The notes under the pieces: model-generated
Databases searched by the model: none
Told to the model about the DNA's origin: nothing
The model's input: only the letters and a program-made list of their open reading frames with translations
Assembly: GCA_035532415.1 (NCBI GenBank)
Contig: DATKRB010000055.1
Location: forward strand, 1 to 64,000
DNA length: 64,000 nucleotides
DNA from: DATKRB01 sp035532415
GTDB taxonomy: Bacteria > Actinomycetota > Acidimicrobiia > Acidimicrobiales > RAAP-2
Reading direction: 5' to 3'
Shown here: one piece after another, positions 1-7,420 of the stretch
Layout: every line of letters starts with the position of its first letter
How positions within the stretch are numbered: position 1 is the stretch's first letter
Made by a program: the position numbers and the translations under genes

Positions 1-44
1 GACTGGGGGTCAAGAGGTCCCGGGTTCAAATCCCGGCAGCCCGA
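1..44 (+). tRNA. tRNA-Pro (GGG), 3' part only
   Basis: The window starts inside a tRNA. The visible part gives the end of an anticodon stem (..GA / TCAAG), a 7-base loop CTGGGGG with anticodon GGG, a 5-base variable loop AGGTC, a perfect T stem CCGGG/CCCGG around TTCAAAT, the 3' acceptor strand CAGCCCG and discriminator A. No CCA is encoded here. The 5' half lies upstream of the window, so acceptor pairing cannot be checked. Reading it as tRNA-Pro rests on the loop and on the CAGCCCG acceptor strand. Confidence 0.8.
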
Positions 45-1226
45 CTCCGAAGGTGCAGGTGGCGGGCTTGATGAGCCCTGCGACCGGTACCTCTGTCGGG
101 TCGTCCCCGCATTTTCCACGCGCGCCGGGCGGCTCGGCTCCACCCGGTCCAGGGCCGCCGACCGCGCCCCGTCCATGGCGTCGGCCGCGGCGCGCAGGTC
201 GCCCGGGTACAGGTGGGCGTAGGTGCGCAGGAAGATGGCCGGATCGTGGCCCAGGGCGGCGGCCGCCGTCGTCACCGGCACCCCGCGCTGGGCCATCAGG
301 CTGGCGGCCGTGTGGCGCAGCACGTAGGGCGTGGCCCAGTCGGGCAGCCCGAGGACGGCGACGGCCGGCTGCCACACCCGATGGCGCCAGTTCGACAGCC
401 GGACCCGCGTGCCGTCGGGCGTGGCGAACAGGGGCGTGTCGGGGTGGCCGGCCACGTGTGCCGCCAGGTGCACCCGGAGCTCGGTGAGCACCGACGCCGG
501 CACCTGCACCACCCGGGCCCGGTGGGTCTTGGTGTCCTGCTCGATGAGGCGGCCCCGGTGCTCGCTCACCGCCGCCTCGACGGTCAGGCGACCGAGGTCG
601 TCGAGGTGGCGCCGGCGCAGGGCGATGGCCTCGCCCGGACGCAGCCCGCAATAGGCGAGCACGAGGAGGAACGGGCGCCACCACGGGTCCACCGTCGCCG
701 CCAGGGCCTCCACCTGCTCGGCCGTCAGGGCGTGACGGGTCCGGCTCGTCCCCTTGAGCACGCGCACCCCCGTCAAGGGGCTGGCGGCGATGATGCCCGA
801 GTCGACAGCCGAGGACAGCACCATGCCGGCCACGGTGCGCGCCGCGTGCAAGGTCGAGCCCGAGCACCCGGAGCGGCGGAGTGCGGCCAGCCACTCCTCC
901 ATGTGGATGCGCCGCAGGTCTCCGAGCACCCGGTGGCCGAGGTGGGGCAGGACGTGGAGCCGCAGTGCCGACTCGTACCCCGAGATGGTGCTCGGCGCCC
1001 GGTCGCTCGCCACCACCGTCGGCCACCACCGGTCGTGCCAGGCCCCGAAGGTGACTCGCTTCAGGCGCGGGTCGACGTACCGACCGGTGTCGAGCTGGTG
1101 GCGGATGGCGCGCTCGAACCGTTCGGCGTCGACCTTGCGGTCGAAGGCCCGCTCCCTTGGCCGCGGGTCGCGGTAGCGCACGACCCAGGTGACCCCCCGC
1201 TTGCCGCTGCGCTTGTGGATGCTCAC
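1..1226 (-). CDS. tyrosine recombinase / integrase of the integrative element, 3' end off the window
   Basis: The frame is open from a GTG at 1226 to the window edge (408 codons visible) and has no stop inside the window. An N-terminal SAM-like DNA-binding region is followed by the catalytic domain: box I LAYCGLRPGEAIALRRRHLD (Arg about 196), box II TPYVLRHTAAS (Arg about 304), LGHD, and the nucleophile region LRTYAHLYP (Tyr about 336). The first His of box II is replaced by Tyr (about 301). The last residues are antisense to the tRNA 3' half. In the predicted circular form the frame would stop at TGA just past the att core (see findings). It lies downstream of the replication initiator, as in pSAM2-type elements, with no excisionase visible between. 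The start is the first GTG in frame before MSIHKRSGK. Confidence 0.85.
   Translation of the reverse strand, partial: MSIHKRSGKRGVTWVVRYRDPRPRERAFDRKVDAERFERAIRHQLDTGRYVDPRLKRVTFGAWHDRWWPTVVASDRAPSTISGYESALRLHVLPHLGHRVLGDLRRIHMEEWLAALRRSGCSGSTLHAARTVAGMVLSSAVDSGIIAASPLTGVRVLKGTSRTRHALTAEQVEALAATVDPWWRPFLLVLAYCGLRPGEAIALRRRHLDDLGRLTVEAAVSEHRGRLIEQDTKTHRARVVQVPASVLTELRVHLAAHVAGHPDTPLFATPDGTRVRLSNWRHRVWQPAVAVLGLPDWATPYVLRHTAASLMAQRGVPVTTAAAALGHDPAIFLRTYAHLYPGDLRAAADAMDGARSAALDRVEPSRPARVENAGTTRQRYRSQGSSSPPPAPSESGCRDLNPGPLDPQ
2..45 (+). repeat. att core copy 1 (attL-like) in the tRNA-Pro 3' half
   Basis: A 44-base segment from the anticodon loop to just past the discriminator base recurs at 10301-10344 with 43/44 identity. 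A decayed copy lies at 13936-13978. This is the usual arrangement for elements integrating into the 3' half of a tRNA, where the core restores the tRNA. The integrase gene lies directly beside this copy, as is typical. The exact crossover point inside the repeat cannot be read from sequence. Confidence 0.75.
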
Positions 1227-1341
1227 GGCCCCGTCCCTCGGCTCACCTGCTGCGCCCTCGGCCGGCCGCCCGACCGGGGCGCCCAAGGGGCGACCGCCGG
1301 ACCCTCGACGGGTGCCGTCGTGACGGAACGGTCGGGCCGGA

Positions 1342-2670
1342 TCACTCCCGTGCACCCGCACGTGGGCCGACGCCGCGCTCCTGGTGCCGTTGTCGCCGTC
1401 GCTCGGCCACCCAGGCCTCCTCCGCCGCCGCCAGCGCCTCGGCCAGCCGCCCTGCCCCGTCGCTCCGGTACCCGCGACCGGCGAAGTGCCAGTTTGCCTC
1501 GAAGGCGGGGACCGCCGTGCCGTCCCGGCGCCGGGCGAACTCCGTGCGGGCCTGGCGCAGGGCGGCGAAGGTCGTCGAGTAGGCGGCCGACTTGGTGGCG
1601 AAGTGGCCGCCGTAGCCGAAGCGGTGGGCGTGGCGGCGCAGGGGCGAATCCGGCGAGCCCCCGAGGTCCCAGGCCGTGGCGACCAGGCGCTCGAGGTGGG
1701 GCCGCAGCCCGAGGCGGGCGATCTTGGCCCGGCTGGTGACCGCCTGGGCCAGCCGGCCGGCGTCGTCGGCCGACTTGACCGAGTACTTGGCCACGTAGGC
1801 GGCCACCCCCTCGGGATCGGCGGCCGAGGCCGCCAGGTCGGCGACGTGGAGCTCGGGACCCCACCGGGCCCAGCCGTCTGCGGAGCCGGTCGCGGGAGCG
1901 AGGGGCACCGCCACCCGGCGGGCGGCCCCTTCGACGGCCGTAGCCAGCGTGTCCGGGTCCAGCCAGCCCGGGGGCGCGGTGTGCGGACCGCCGGGCCCGT
2001 CGGCCCGGACGATCACGTGGACGTGGACCAACCCGCGCCGCTGGAACTCCACCACCTTCAGGAAGGAGAGCCGCGCCTCGCGCCGCACCTGCGCCTCGGA
2101 GCGGCCGACGATCCGGGCGAGGGAGCGCACCACCTCGACCGTCGTCCGCCGCCACAGCGCCGGCACCGAGGCGTTCCAGCGCACCGCGCCGTCGTAGTCG
2201 AAGCAGGCCGCACAGAGCGGCTCACCGAGCGATGGGTCCTCAGGAGCGTGAGCACGCCAGCACGAGCCGGGGCGACCGTGCCGGCAGGGGTCCTCGGAGC
2301 GCCGGGGCCGGCACGGCGTGCGGTCTGCCGGATCAGCGGAACGGCGGTGGACTGCCCCGAACGACGGAGCGGTGAGGGTCACGAACAGGCGGGGGTGGGT
2401 GACGACGTCGGCCGGCACCCCCTTGCCCCCGGCCAGTCCGGAGGCAGCGAGGTGCCAGGCGTCGGCCTGATAGCGCCTCGAGCACGACGGGCACACGGCG
2501 GCCCGTCGGTCCTTGCACGCCACCGCCACCTGTCCCTCGGTGAGCGCTCCGGTGGCGGTGTCGAGTCGGGATCCCCCCAGGCGGACCGGGTGCACGCAGC
2601 CTCCGGCTCCCTGCACCTCGGCCAGCTGCGCCCGCAGGGCGACCACGTCGAACCGTCCATCGCGTCCCAT
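1342..2670 (-). CDS. RepSA-type replication initiator (HUH endonuclease family)
   Basis: A 442-residue protein resembling the RepSA initiators of actinomycete integrative and conjugative elements, which nick the origin for rolling-circle replication of the excised circle. Visible marks are the family N-terminal motif GGCVHPVRL, THPRLFVTLTAPSFGAVH (about 91-108), paired cysteines CPSC (60-63) and CAAC (153-156) that could bind zinc, the HUH motif HVHVIVR (216-222) and the tyrosine motif AYVAKYSVK (Tyr 292 and 296). The ATG start is set by an AGGAGG about 8 bases upstream. The length is typical. The integrase starts 115 bases downstream. Confidence 0.85.
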   Translation of the reverse strand: MGRDGRFDVVALRAQLAEVQGAGGCVHPVRLGGSRLDTATGALTEGQVAVACKDRRAAVCPSCSRRYQADAWHLAASGLAGGKGVPADVVTHPRLFVTLTAPSFGAVHRRSADPADRTPCRPRRSEDPCRHGRPGSCWRAHAPEDPSLGEPLCAACFDYDGAVRWNASVPALWRRTTVEVVRSLARIVGRSEAQVRREARLSFLKVVEFQRRGLVHVHVIVRADGPGGPHTAPPGWLDPDTLATAVEGAARRVAVPLAPATGSADGWARWGPELHVADLAASAADPEGVAAYVAKYSVKSADDAGRLAQAVTSRAKIARLGLRPHLERLVATAWDLGGSPDSPLRRHAHRFGYGGHFATKSAAYSTTFAALRQARTEFARRRDGTAVPAFEANWHFAGRGYRSDGAGRLAEALAAAEEAWVAERRRQRHQERGVGPRAGARE

Positions 2671-3132
2671 CCGCCCGTCCTCCTGCCCTCGGTACCCGTC
2701 GTGGGGCCGCACAGCGTGAGGGGTGCCGGGCCCACTGTCAACGACCCCCGACCAACGGCCGGCGCAACGAGCAGTAGGGGGCAGTGGGGGGCAACAGGAG
2801 GCAGTTGGCGGAGGGCGGATCACCCAGAGCCGAACGATCGTTGGGCTGCCACCGTCAGCGGACCGGCCGTCGCGGACGGTCGCCGTCGGCTCGGACCCGA
2901 CCGGAGAGTTCCGGGTCGTGGGTGGGCCTCGGGTCACGGTGTACGCACAGGCGGGAAGGAGGCGTGTCGCCCGTGGGCTCGACGGCGAACGTCGAGAATT
3001 GAAGGCGGCGGCAGGCAACCGCCCCGGGGTCCGGAGCGTCTGTGGTTGTAAGGGCCGGCAACCATCCGAGCCGAGGCAACGATACGGTCCCCTCACCACC
3101 GCACAGGGTGTCCGAGGCCGAAGGGGAGCTCG
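2671..3132. promoter_or_regulatory. intergenic control region between rep and the lipoprotein gene
   Basis: 462 bases between divergent genes. It holds the rep ribosome-binding site, four 10-base repeats (2771-2810) and a 10-base palindrome AACGATCGTT at 2833-2842. It probably contains the rep promoter and possibly the rolling-circle origin, but no nick-site motif was recognised, so this is inference from position only. Confidence 0.4.
2771..2810. repeat. four in-phase 10-bp repeats upstream of rep
   Basis: Four consecutive decamers (gcagtagggg, gcagtggggg, gcaacaggag, gcagttggcg) repeat with exact 10-base period, about 100 bases upstream of the rep start. One-turn spacing would put each copy on the same helix face, as expected for a protein-binding array. 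The function (iteron-like control or repressor site) is inferred. Confidence 0.5.
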
Positions 3133-3681
3133 ATGTCGAAGGGGAGCTCATGGTTCGGGGCCAGGTTGCCTCTACCGGCCACGGTGCTGTTGCTCGGTGC
3201 CCTGCTGCTCGCCGGATGCTCGACGAGTGGGCCCTCACCACGTGCGGTCCCGTCGGGATGGAAGGTCGTTCACTACAAGAACGTCACGGTGGACGTGCCG
3301 CACACGTGGACGGTGGTCGCCTGGCATCCCACCTGCGGGGTGTTCACGCCCACGGTGTTCCTCGGCCCCCAGAAGCTGAGCGCCATCAGTTGCCCTGCCA
3401 TCCTGAGCCGGACACCACCCGCCGCCGAGGTCGTCCTCGGCGCCATCGCACCGAGCCCGCTTCTCTTCTGGGCACAGCGGACCATCAACGGTGTGCAGGT
3501 GGGTGTCCGCACCGGCCACTCGGTCGCCGACGGGCACAGGATCACTACCATGTGGGTGCGTGCGCCCTACGACTCCAACCTCACCGTCTACGTGTCGGTC
3601 GGGGAGGCCAGCGCCCTACCCGGCGGAGGGCCGGGGCGGGCGGCGCGCATCGTCTCCAGCATCCATCTGACTCGTTCCTAG
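3133..3681 (+). CDS. predicted lipoprotein of unknown function
   Basis: A 182-residue protein with a lipoprotein signal: a hydrophobic segment (about 15-27) ending in LLAGC, with lipidated Cys at about 29. The mature part has no recognised domain. It is a compact globular stretch with beta-like segments (GWKVVHYKNVTVDVPHTW, VFTPTVFLGP) and is expected on the outer face of the membrane. It is transcribed away from rep, so it is probably cargo of the integrative element. A preceding GGGGAGCTC is a plausible ribosome-binding site. An upstream in-frame codon is possible but would spoil the signal peptide. Confidence 0.75.
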   Translation: MSKGSSWFGARLPLPATVLLLGALLLAGCSTSGPSPRAVPSGWKVVHYKNVTVDVPHTWTVVAWHPTCGVFTPTVFLGPQKLSAISCPAILSRTPPAAEVVLGAIAPSPLLFWAQRTINGVQVGVRTGHSVADGHRITTMWVRAPYDSNLTVYVSVGEASALPGGGPGRAARIVSSIHLTRS

Positions 3682-4175
3682 AGCCCGCGTCACCTCGCTG
3701 GTAGCTCGTCCGCCAGGAGGATCACCACGGCCCGGCTCGACGGACGACGTGTGATGGGCATCCCGAACTGGCTCGTGGCGCATCGACCGGGACTCGTCGA
3801 CTCGACAGGCCGATCACCTGTCTGAGCACCCTGCCCGTGACCGGGTGGCGGTTCGTAGCACCGATGACCCGTCCGAGTTCGAAACAGTCTTCAGTACTCC
3901 ATCAAGCCGCCCGCCGTCGGCCGGCGGCTCCGCCGCCGCCTCCGGTGGTCGGTGCGGGCCTCTGGCCCGCCCGTGCGACCGCCTCGGCCGGGCGAACCCG
4001 CGCCAGCGACTCGACGGGGACGATGGCATGCCGATCCGGAGCGGTGACGGGGAGTTGACCGGCGGGACCACGACATCGATCGTTCCCAGGAAAGCCAGGC
4101 CACTGGGGAGGCGCGCCGGCGACGGGATCGGGCTCCGCCAAAGCCCTCCGGTCGGGCACCGTGTAGGAGGCGGTC
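3682..4175. other. 494-bp gene-free stretch
   Basis: No credible coding frame was found on either strand. It contains a GC-rich self-complementary stretch around 3905-3945 (GCCGTCGGCCGGCGGC and neighbours) and, at its right end, a strong AGGAGG serving the recombinase fragment. It probably reflects past rearrangement within the element. Confidence 0.4.
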
Positions 4176-4424
4176 ATGGCTTCCATCGAGACCGCAGCGC
4201 ACGACTACCTGAAGTGGATGGCGGTCCACAACTACGCCAGGACGACCATCGAGGGCCGACGGCGCCACCTCGGCCAGTTCGCGGCATTCGCCTACTCACG
4301 CCAGGTCGAAATCGTCGAGGCGGTCACCCTGGACCTCCTCTCTCGGGCGAGGATCGGCTGCTACCACGACCCAGAGTTGCACTTCCTCGTGGCCACGGGT
4401 TCTCCGAATCAGCGCACCGAGTAG
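4176..4424 (+). pseudogene. N-terminal fragment of a XerC/D-like tyrosine recombinase
   Basis: An 82-residue frame. The first 55 residues (YLKWMAVHNYARTTIEGRRR, LGQFAAFAYSR) match the SAM-like core-binding domain that opens XerC/D-like transposon recombinases. After about residue 58 the sequence stops resembling the family and ends, so the entire catalytic domain (the R-H-R-H-Y set) is missing. An AGGAGG sits 7 bases before the ATG, so the fragment keeps a good start signal. It is unlike the element integrase, which points to a second, decayed mobile element. Confidence 0.6.
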
Positions 4425-4512
4425 GCAGCCGTGCACTCCGTAGCGCGCCGGTGCTCGAGTTCGGTGGAGATGCCCCGGTCTCGGTCTCACCTGACCGGCC
4501 CCCCGAGATACG

Positions 4513-5175
4513 TCACGCCCCGCAGTTGATGCCTTCGGCCCGCTGCTGTGGGCCAGAGAGTGCTGCCGCCTTGGGTCCGCAGAGGGACTCGAACGATGGC
4601 ATCGCTGGTTTGATCGCCGTGGTGACACGGAGGAGGTCGTCCTTCGTGACCCGGAGGGTCACGGGTCCGTCCGGTAGGACCGACCGCACGGTGGAACCGG
4701 TGATCCGCCCATTGGCAGTGGTGCCGGCGACCGAGATGAGCTGGAGGTGTGCATGCCCACCGTCGATGATCTCATCGATGGTGGTTCGTCTGCCCGCCAA
4801 TTTCACCGTCTTGGGGACCAGGGAGTCACACGCACCGGGGGCAGCGCCTGGTCCGGCGCAAGGGTTGTGCGTGGGCCACTCGAACGAACCCTGCCCGTCC
4901 GCCCTCACCGTCAGGGAGTAGGTATGCACGTGCCAGGTCCCTGCGAAGGCACCGGCTGCGACGGACTTGGTGCCCTGCTCCTGTTCAGCGCCTCTCGAAC
5001 CACCGGTATGGTCAGCGACGAAGTACCAGCACGCGCCGAGGACGAGGATCGCCGCCGCAACGCTCACACGGATCACGCGACGGCGCCGGTGTTGTCGAGC
5101 CCTGGCCGCTCGGATCAACGCCTCCGCCTCGGTGGTGGCCTCCGCCGCCGGATCCTCCACCAATCTCTCGGTCAT
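4513..5175 (-). CDS. single-pass membrane protein of unknown function
   Basis: 220 residues from an ATG that forms one arm of a palindrome shared with the divergent GntR gene. The N-terminal 30 residues are acidic then Arg-rich (RARQHRRRRVIRV), followed by one membrane span (about 37-55, VSVAAAILVLGACWYFV) and an outer domain of about 160 residues with four Cys (NPCAGPG, GACDS, ESLCG, INCGA) that could pair as disulfides. The outer part has beta-rich segments (GTWHVHTYSLTVRADGQGSF, VTLRVTKDDLLRV) like small lipocalin-type proteins, but no family is recognised. Its position suggests control by the neighbouring GntR regulator. Confidence 0.6.
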   Translation of the reverse strand: MTERLVEDPAAEATTEAEALIRAARARQHRRRRVIRVSVAAAILVLGACWYFVADHTGGSRGAEQEQGTKSVAAGAFAGTWHVHTYSLTVRADGQGSFEWPTHNPCAGPGAAPGACDSLVPKTVKLAGRRTTIDEIIDGGHAHLQLISVAGTTANGRITGSTVRSVLPDGPVTLRVTKDDLLRVTTAIKPAMPSFESLCGPKAAALSGPQQRAEGINCGA

Positions 5176-5187
5176 AGTGCTACTATG
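5173..5187. promoter_or_regulatory. palindrome joining the two divergent start codons
   Basis: CATAGT-GCT-ACTATG is a perfect inverted repeat with a 3-base spacer. Its outer bases are the start codons of the two divergent genes (CAT of the minus-strand gene and ATG of the GntR gene). It is a likely operator for the GntR protein, acting on both genes. A TACTAT within it resembles a -10 box. Confidence 0.6.
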
Positions 5188-5544
5188 CGTGGCATTATCG
5201 AACATGTCAAGGTAGACCGCAGCGAGCCGATCCCCCTCCACGACCAGGTGGCAGCCGAGCTGAGACGGGCGATCGCCGAGGGAGAGGCCGTCCCCGGCGA
5301 ACGCCTGCCTCCGGCCAAGGATCTGGCCGCCGTCTTGGGGGTGAACGCCAACACCGTGCTGCGGGCCCTGCGGCTCCTTCGAGACGAAGGACTGCTCGAG
5401 TTCCGCCGGGGGAGAGGTGTGAGCGTGGCCGGAACGCCTGAACGCTCCGCAGTCCTCGTGAAGGCCAGAGAGCTGATCGAGTTCGCCAGGCAGCAGGGCT
5501 ATCGCAGCGACGAGGTGATCTCGATCATCGAGCAGCTCTCCTGA
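5185..5544 (+). CDS. GntR-family transcriptional regulator (YtrA-like)
   Basis: A 119-residue, single-domain winged-helix regulator of the short YtrA type. PLHDQVAAELRRAIAEGE is followed by GERLPPAKDLAAVLGVNANT and VLRALRLLRDEGLLEFRRGR (wing), then a short C-terminal helix for dimerisation (about 85-119) in place of a ligand domain. This subfamily usually represses an adjacent membrane or transport operon. The only partner here is the divergent membrane protein, with which it shares the palindrome over both start codons. The ATG at 5185 is used because no alternative start fits before the conserved KVDRSEPIPLHDQ; the transcript may be leaderless. Confidence 0.85.
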   Translation: MRGIIEHVKVDRSEPIPLHDQVAAELRRAIAEGEAVPGERLPPAKDLAAVLGVNANTVLRALRLLRDEGLLEFRRGRGVSVAGTPERSAVLVKARELIEFARQQGYRSDEVISIIEQLS

Positions 5545-5669
5545 GTTTCGCCGGGCCGGGTCGCAGTTGCGGCCGACTACGACATCGTAAGCAGCCTCGA
5601 AATGCGGTCATGTCCCTCAGACCAACAGGTCGAACTGACGGGGCCCCGGCCAATCCTCCACGTCGAGAA

Positions 5670-5687
5670 ATCGCACATATGTGCGAT
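5670..5687. promoter_or_regulatory. 18-bp perfect palindrome upstream of the nucleotidyltransferase gene
   Basis: ATCGCACATATGTGCGAT is a perfect 18-base palindrome 24 bases before the predicted start. A decayed version (ATCGCAGATATGTGCCGT) sits at the same place before the broken paralogue near 10609. Conservation of the position, with an HTH domain in the encoded protein, suggests an autoregulatory operator. Confidence 0.65.
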
Positions 5688-5711
5688 ATTGTGGGTATGG
5701 TGTCAGTTGCC

Positions 5712-6329
5712 ATGGACTACGTCGAACCGATCCAGGCCCTCGTTCCGGGCGTCCAGGGACGGGTGCTCGCCGTCCTGGCGGCCACCGACGTCGAGCTGAC
5801 CATGCGCACGGTCGCGTCGCTGGCCGGGGTCAGTGTCAACCGGGCGGTCGCCGTCCTCAACCACCTCGTCGACCTCGGTGTCGTCGAGCGGCGAGAAGCC
5901 GGCCGAGCGGCCCTGGTCCGGCTGCAGGCCGACAACGAGGCCGCCCGGACGCTCATCGCCTTGAGCCGGGTCCACGATCGGGTCGTCGAACGCCTTCGGC
6001 ACGACGCCGGGACGATCAGGCCCGCTCCCGCGGCGCTGGTCCTGTTCGGCTCCTTCGCCACCGGCTCCGCACGTGCCGCAAGCGACGTCGACGTCCTGGC
6101 CGTCCGACGGAACGGGGTGGCCAGCGACGACCCCTCCTGGACGGCGAGCCTCGGTTCGTGGTCGGACGCGGCCACCAGGATCACCGGCAACCCGGTCAAC
6201 CTGGTTGTGGTGGGCGAGGCCGAGGTCCCCGCCCTGCGCCGTCGACGGCGCTCGCTGTGGCGGGCGATCGCCGAAGGAGGCGTCCTGCTCGCTGGCTCCG
6301 ACCTCGGCCGACTCGGTCCGGCGGCATGA
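5712..6329 (+). CDS. MNT-type nucleotidyltransferase with N-terminal winged helix
   Basis: 205 residues. The N-terminal half is a winged helix (LTMRTVASLAGVSVNRAVAV, VDLGVVERREAGRAALVRL). The C-terminal half is a minimal nucleotidyltransferase with GS-x10-DxD: LFGSFATGSARAASDVDVLAV. Proteins of this type pair with HEPN proteins and can block the HEPN partner by nucleotidylation (type VII-like toxin-antitoxin). The next gene overlaps its stop by 4 bases and is HEPN-like. The start is placed at MDYVEPIQ because the broken paralogue at 10629 begins the same way and the operator lies just upstream; an in-frame ATG at 5700 region is possible. Confidence 0.8.
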   Translation: MDYVEPIQALVPGVQGRVLAVLAATDVELTMRTVASLAGVSVNRAVAVLNHLVDLGVVERREAGRAALVRLQADNEAARTLIALSRVHDRVVERLRHDAGTIRPAPAALVLFGSFATGSARAASDVDVLAVRRNGVASDDPSWTASLGSWSDAATRITGNPVNLVVVGEAEVPALRRRRRSLWRAIAEGGVLLAGSDLGRLGPAA

Positions 6330-6700
6330 CCCCATCCGGTTCCCGGGGCCAGACCCGCCCTGCCTCCCTGTCCGACGCCCGGGTCTACCTCTCCAAGGCC
6401 AAGGAGTTCCTCCAGGCCGCGGCGGACTCCCTCGGCCACGGGAACCGCGTCGCCGTGGCCGGGAACGCCGTGCACGCGGGCTTCGCCGCCGCCGACGCCA
6501 TCAGCGCCGCCCGCTCGGGCGCCGTGTGGAAGGGGGAGCACACCCAAGCGGCCGGGCACCTCGAACGAGCCGGAGGGGCCGACGGCGGGCGGGCGGCCGC
6601 CCACCTCCGCCGCCTCCTGCCCCTCGAGAACCGCGCCGAGTACGACCCGGCACCGGTGACCCCCGCCGAGGCCAGAGAGGCCCGGAGGGCCGACGCTTGA
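6326..6700 (+). CDS. HEPN-domain protein, probable toxin partner, C-terminus replaced
   Basis: 124 residues starting in an ATGA overlap with the nucleotidyltransferase gene. Helical HEPN-like sequence: ARVYLSKAKEFLQAAADSL, GNAVHAGFAAADAISAARSG, EHTQAAGHLERAG, AHLRRLLPLENRAEYDP. No canonical R-x4-6-H ribonuclease motif is seen; the nearest is RAAAH. The last codons are supplied by a 58-base repeat (from 6681), and the final helix typical of the family is missing. A matching C-terminal fragment survives at 9017-9119. The protein may therefore be inactive or altered. Assignment to HEPN is by overall pattern and operon partner. Confidence 0.7.
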   Translation: MTPSGSRGQTRPASLSDARVYLSKAKEFLQAAADSLGHGNRVAVAGNAVHAGFAAADAISAARSGAVWKGEHTQAAGHLERAGGADGGRAAAHLRRLLPLENRAEYDPAPVTPAEAREARRADA

Positions 6701-6738
6701 CCCGCCTGGCGAGACGGCCGTCGGCCTCGGCTTCCGGG
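6681..6738 (+). repeat. 58-bp repeat R1, copy a
   Basis: Matches 9236-9293 with 57/58 identity. This copy begins inside the last codons of the HEPN-like gene and ends 53 bases before hicA. The other copy lies before vapB. It marks the left edge of two toxin-antitoxin modules. Confidence 0.8.
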
Positions 6739-6748
6739 GCAGATGTGT

Positions 6749-6759
6749 CTAGTCACTAG
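6749..6759. promoter_or_regulatory. small inverted repeat in the hicA promoter region
   Basis: CTAGT-C-ACTAG, an 11-base inverted repeat 32 bases before the hicA start. A TAGACT resembling a -10 box lies between it and the ATG. It is a plausible HicB (HTH) operator, inferred from position. Confidence 0.4.
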
Positions 6760-6791
6760 TCAGACGTCCGCCAAGCGAATAGACTCAATTC

Positions 6792-6989
6792 ATGAGGACG
6801 CGGGAGCTGCGGCGGCTCCTTCGCCAGCTTGGCTGCGAGGAGCTCCGCCAGAGCGGCTCGCACCTCATTGTGCGCTGCGGACGATGCCGCAGCGTCGTTC
6901 CCATCCACTCGGGAGACATCCCGACCGGCACCCTGCGCAGCATCGAAAGAGATTTGGTTCCCTGCTTGGGAGGCGGGTGGCTCCAATGA
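6792..6989 (+). CDS. hicA: HicA-family mRNA interferase toxin
   Basis: 65 residues with the double-stranded-RNA-binding-like HicA fold: RELRRLLRQLGCEELRQSGS, catalytic His24 in GSHLIVRC, and the terminal VPIHSGDIPTGTLRSIERDL typical of the family. It cleaves mRNA and is neutralised by HicB. The length is normal and no truncation is seen. Its stop overlaps the start of hicB (ATGA), giving the toxin-first order usual for this family. The module sits between repeats R1a and R2a. Confidence 0.9.
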   Translation: MRTRELRRLLRQLGCEELRQSGSHLIVRCGRCRSVVPIHSGDIPTGTLRSIERDLVPCLGGGWLQ

Positions 6990-7393
6990 CGAAGCATTAC
7001 ACGGCACGCTACGACTTCGAGGAGGGGGACTGGCTGGTGGAGATCGCCGAAATCCCCCAGGTCCACACCTTCGGACGAACCCTGGCCAAAGCGAGGGCCA
7101 ACGTCCGCGATGCACTCGGGCTGTGGCTCCGGGCCGAGGACCCGACTTCCCTCGACATCAAGGAGGAATTCTCCGGCATCCCGGCCGACCTCGCCGGGCA
7201 GGTCTCCGAGGCGAGTCAGAGCCGGGTCCGCGCCAACGAGCTGCTCTCCCGCTCCCAGCAGCTCACTGCTGCTGCCGCCCGCCGTCTCGTCGACGAGCTC
7301 GGCATGTCCACTCGGGACGCGGCGGAGCTCCTCGGCGTGTCCCACCAGCGGATCCATCAGCTCCTGCACCAGCCGCGGGCACGGTCGGCGTGA
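6986..7393 (+). CDS. hicB: HicB-family antitoxin
   Basis: 135 residues. The N-terminal HicB domain (TARYDFEEGDWLVEIAEIPQ, VHTFGRTLAKARANVRDALG) covers about 1-55. The middle is helical, and the C-terminus has a helix-turn-helix (STRDAAELLGVSHQRIHQLL, about 108-127) able to bind the operon promoter. It neutralises HicA and probably represses the pair. It starts by 4-base overlap with hicA. Confidence 0.9.
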   Translation: MTKHYTARYDFEEGDWLVEIAEIPQVHTFGRTLAKARANVRDALGLWLRAEDPTSLDIKEEFSGIPADLAGQVSEASQSRVRANELLSRSQQLTAAAARRLVDELGMSTRDAAELLGVSHQRIHQLLHQPRARSA

Positions 7394-7420
7394 CGAGGCC
7401 GCCGTGGGAGGCGGCGGCGA

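Noticed and set aside
10..2155. Long frames on the plus strand (for example 213-1739) and in other minus-strand frames
   Set aside because: They are Arg/Pro/Gly/Ala-rich shadows. The minus-strand integrase and RepSA frames show conserved motifs over the same DNA.
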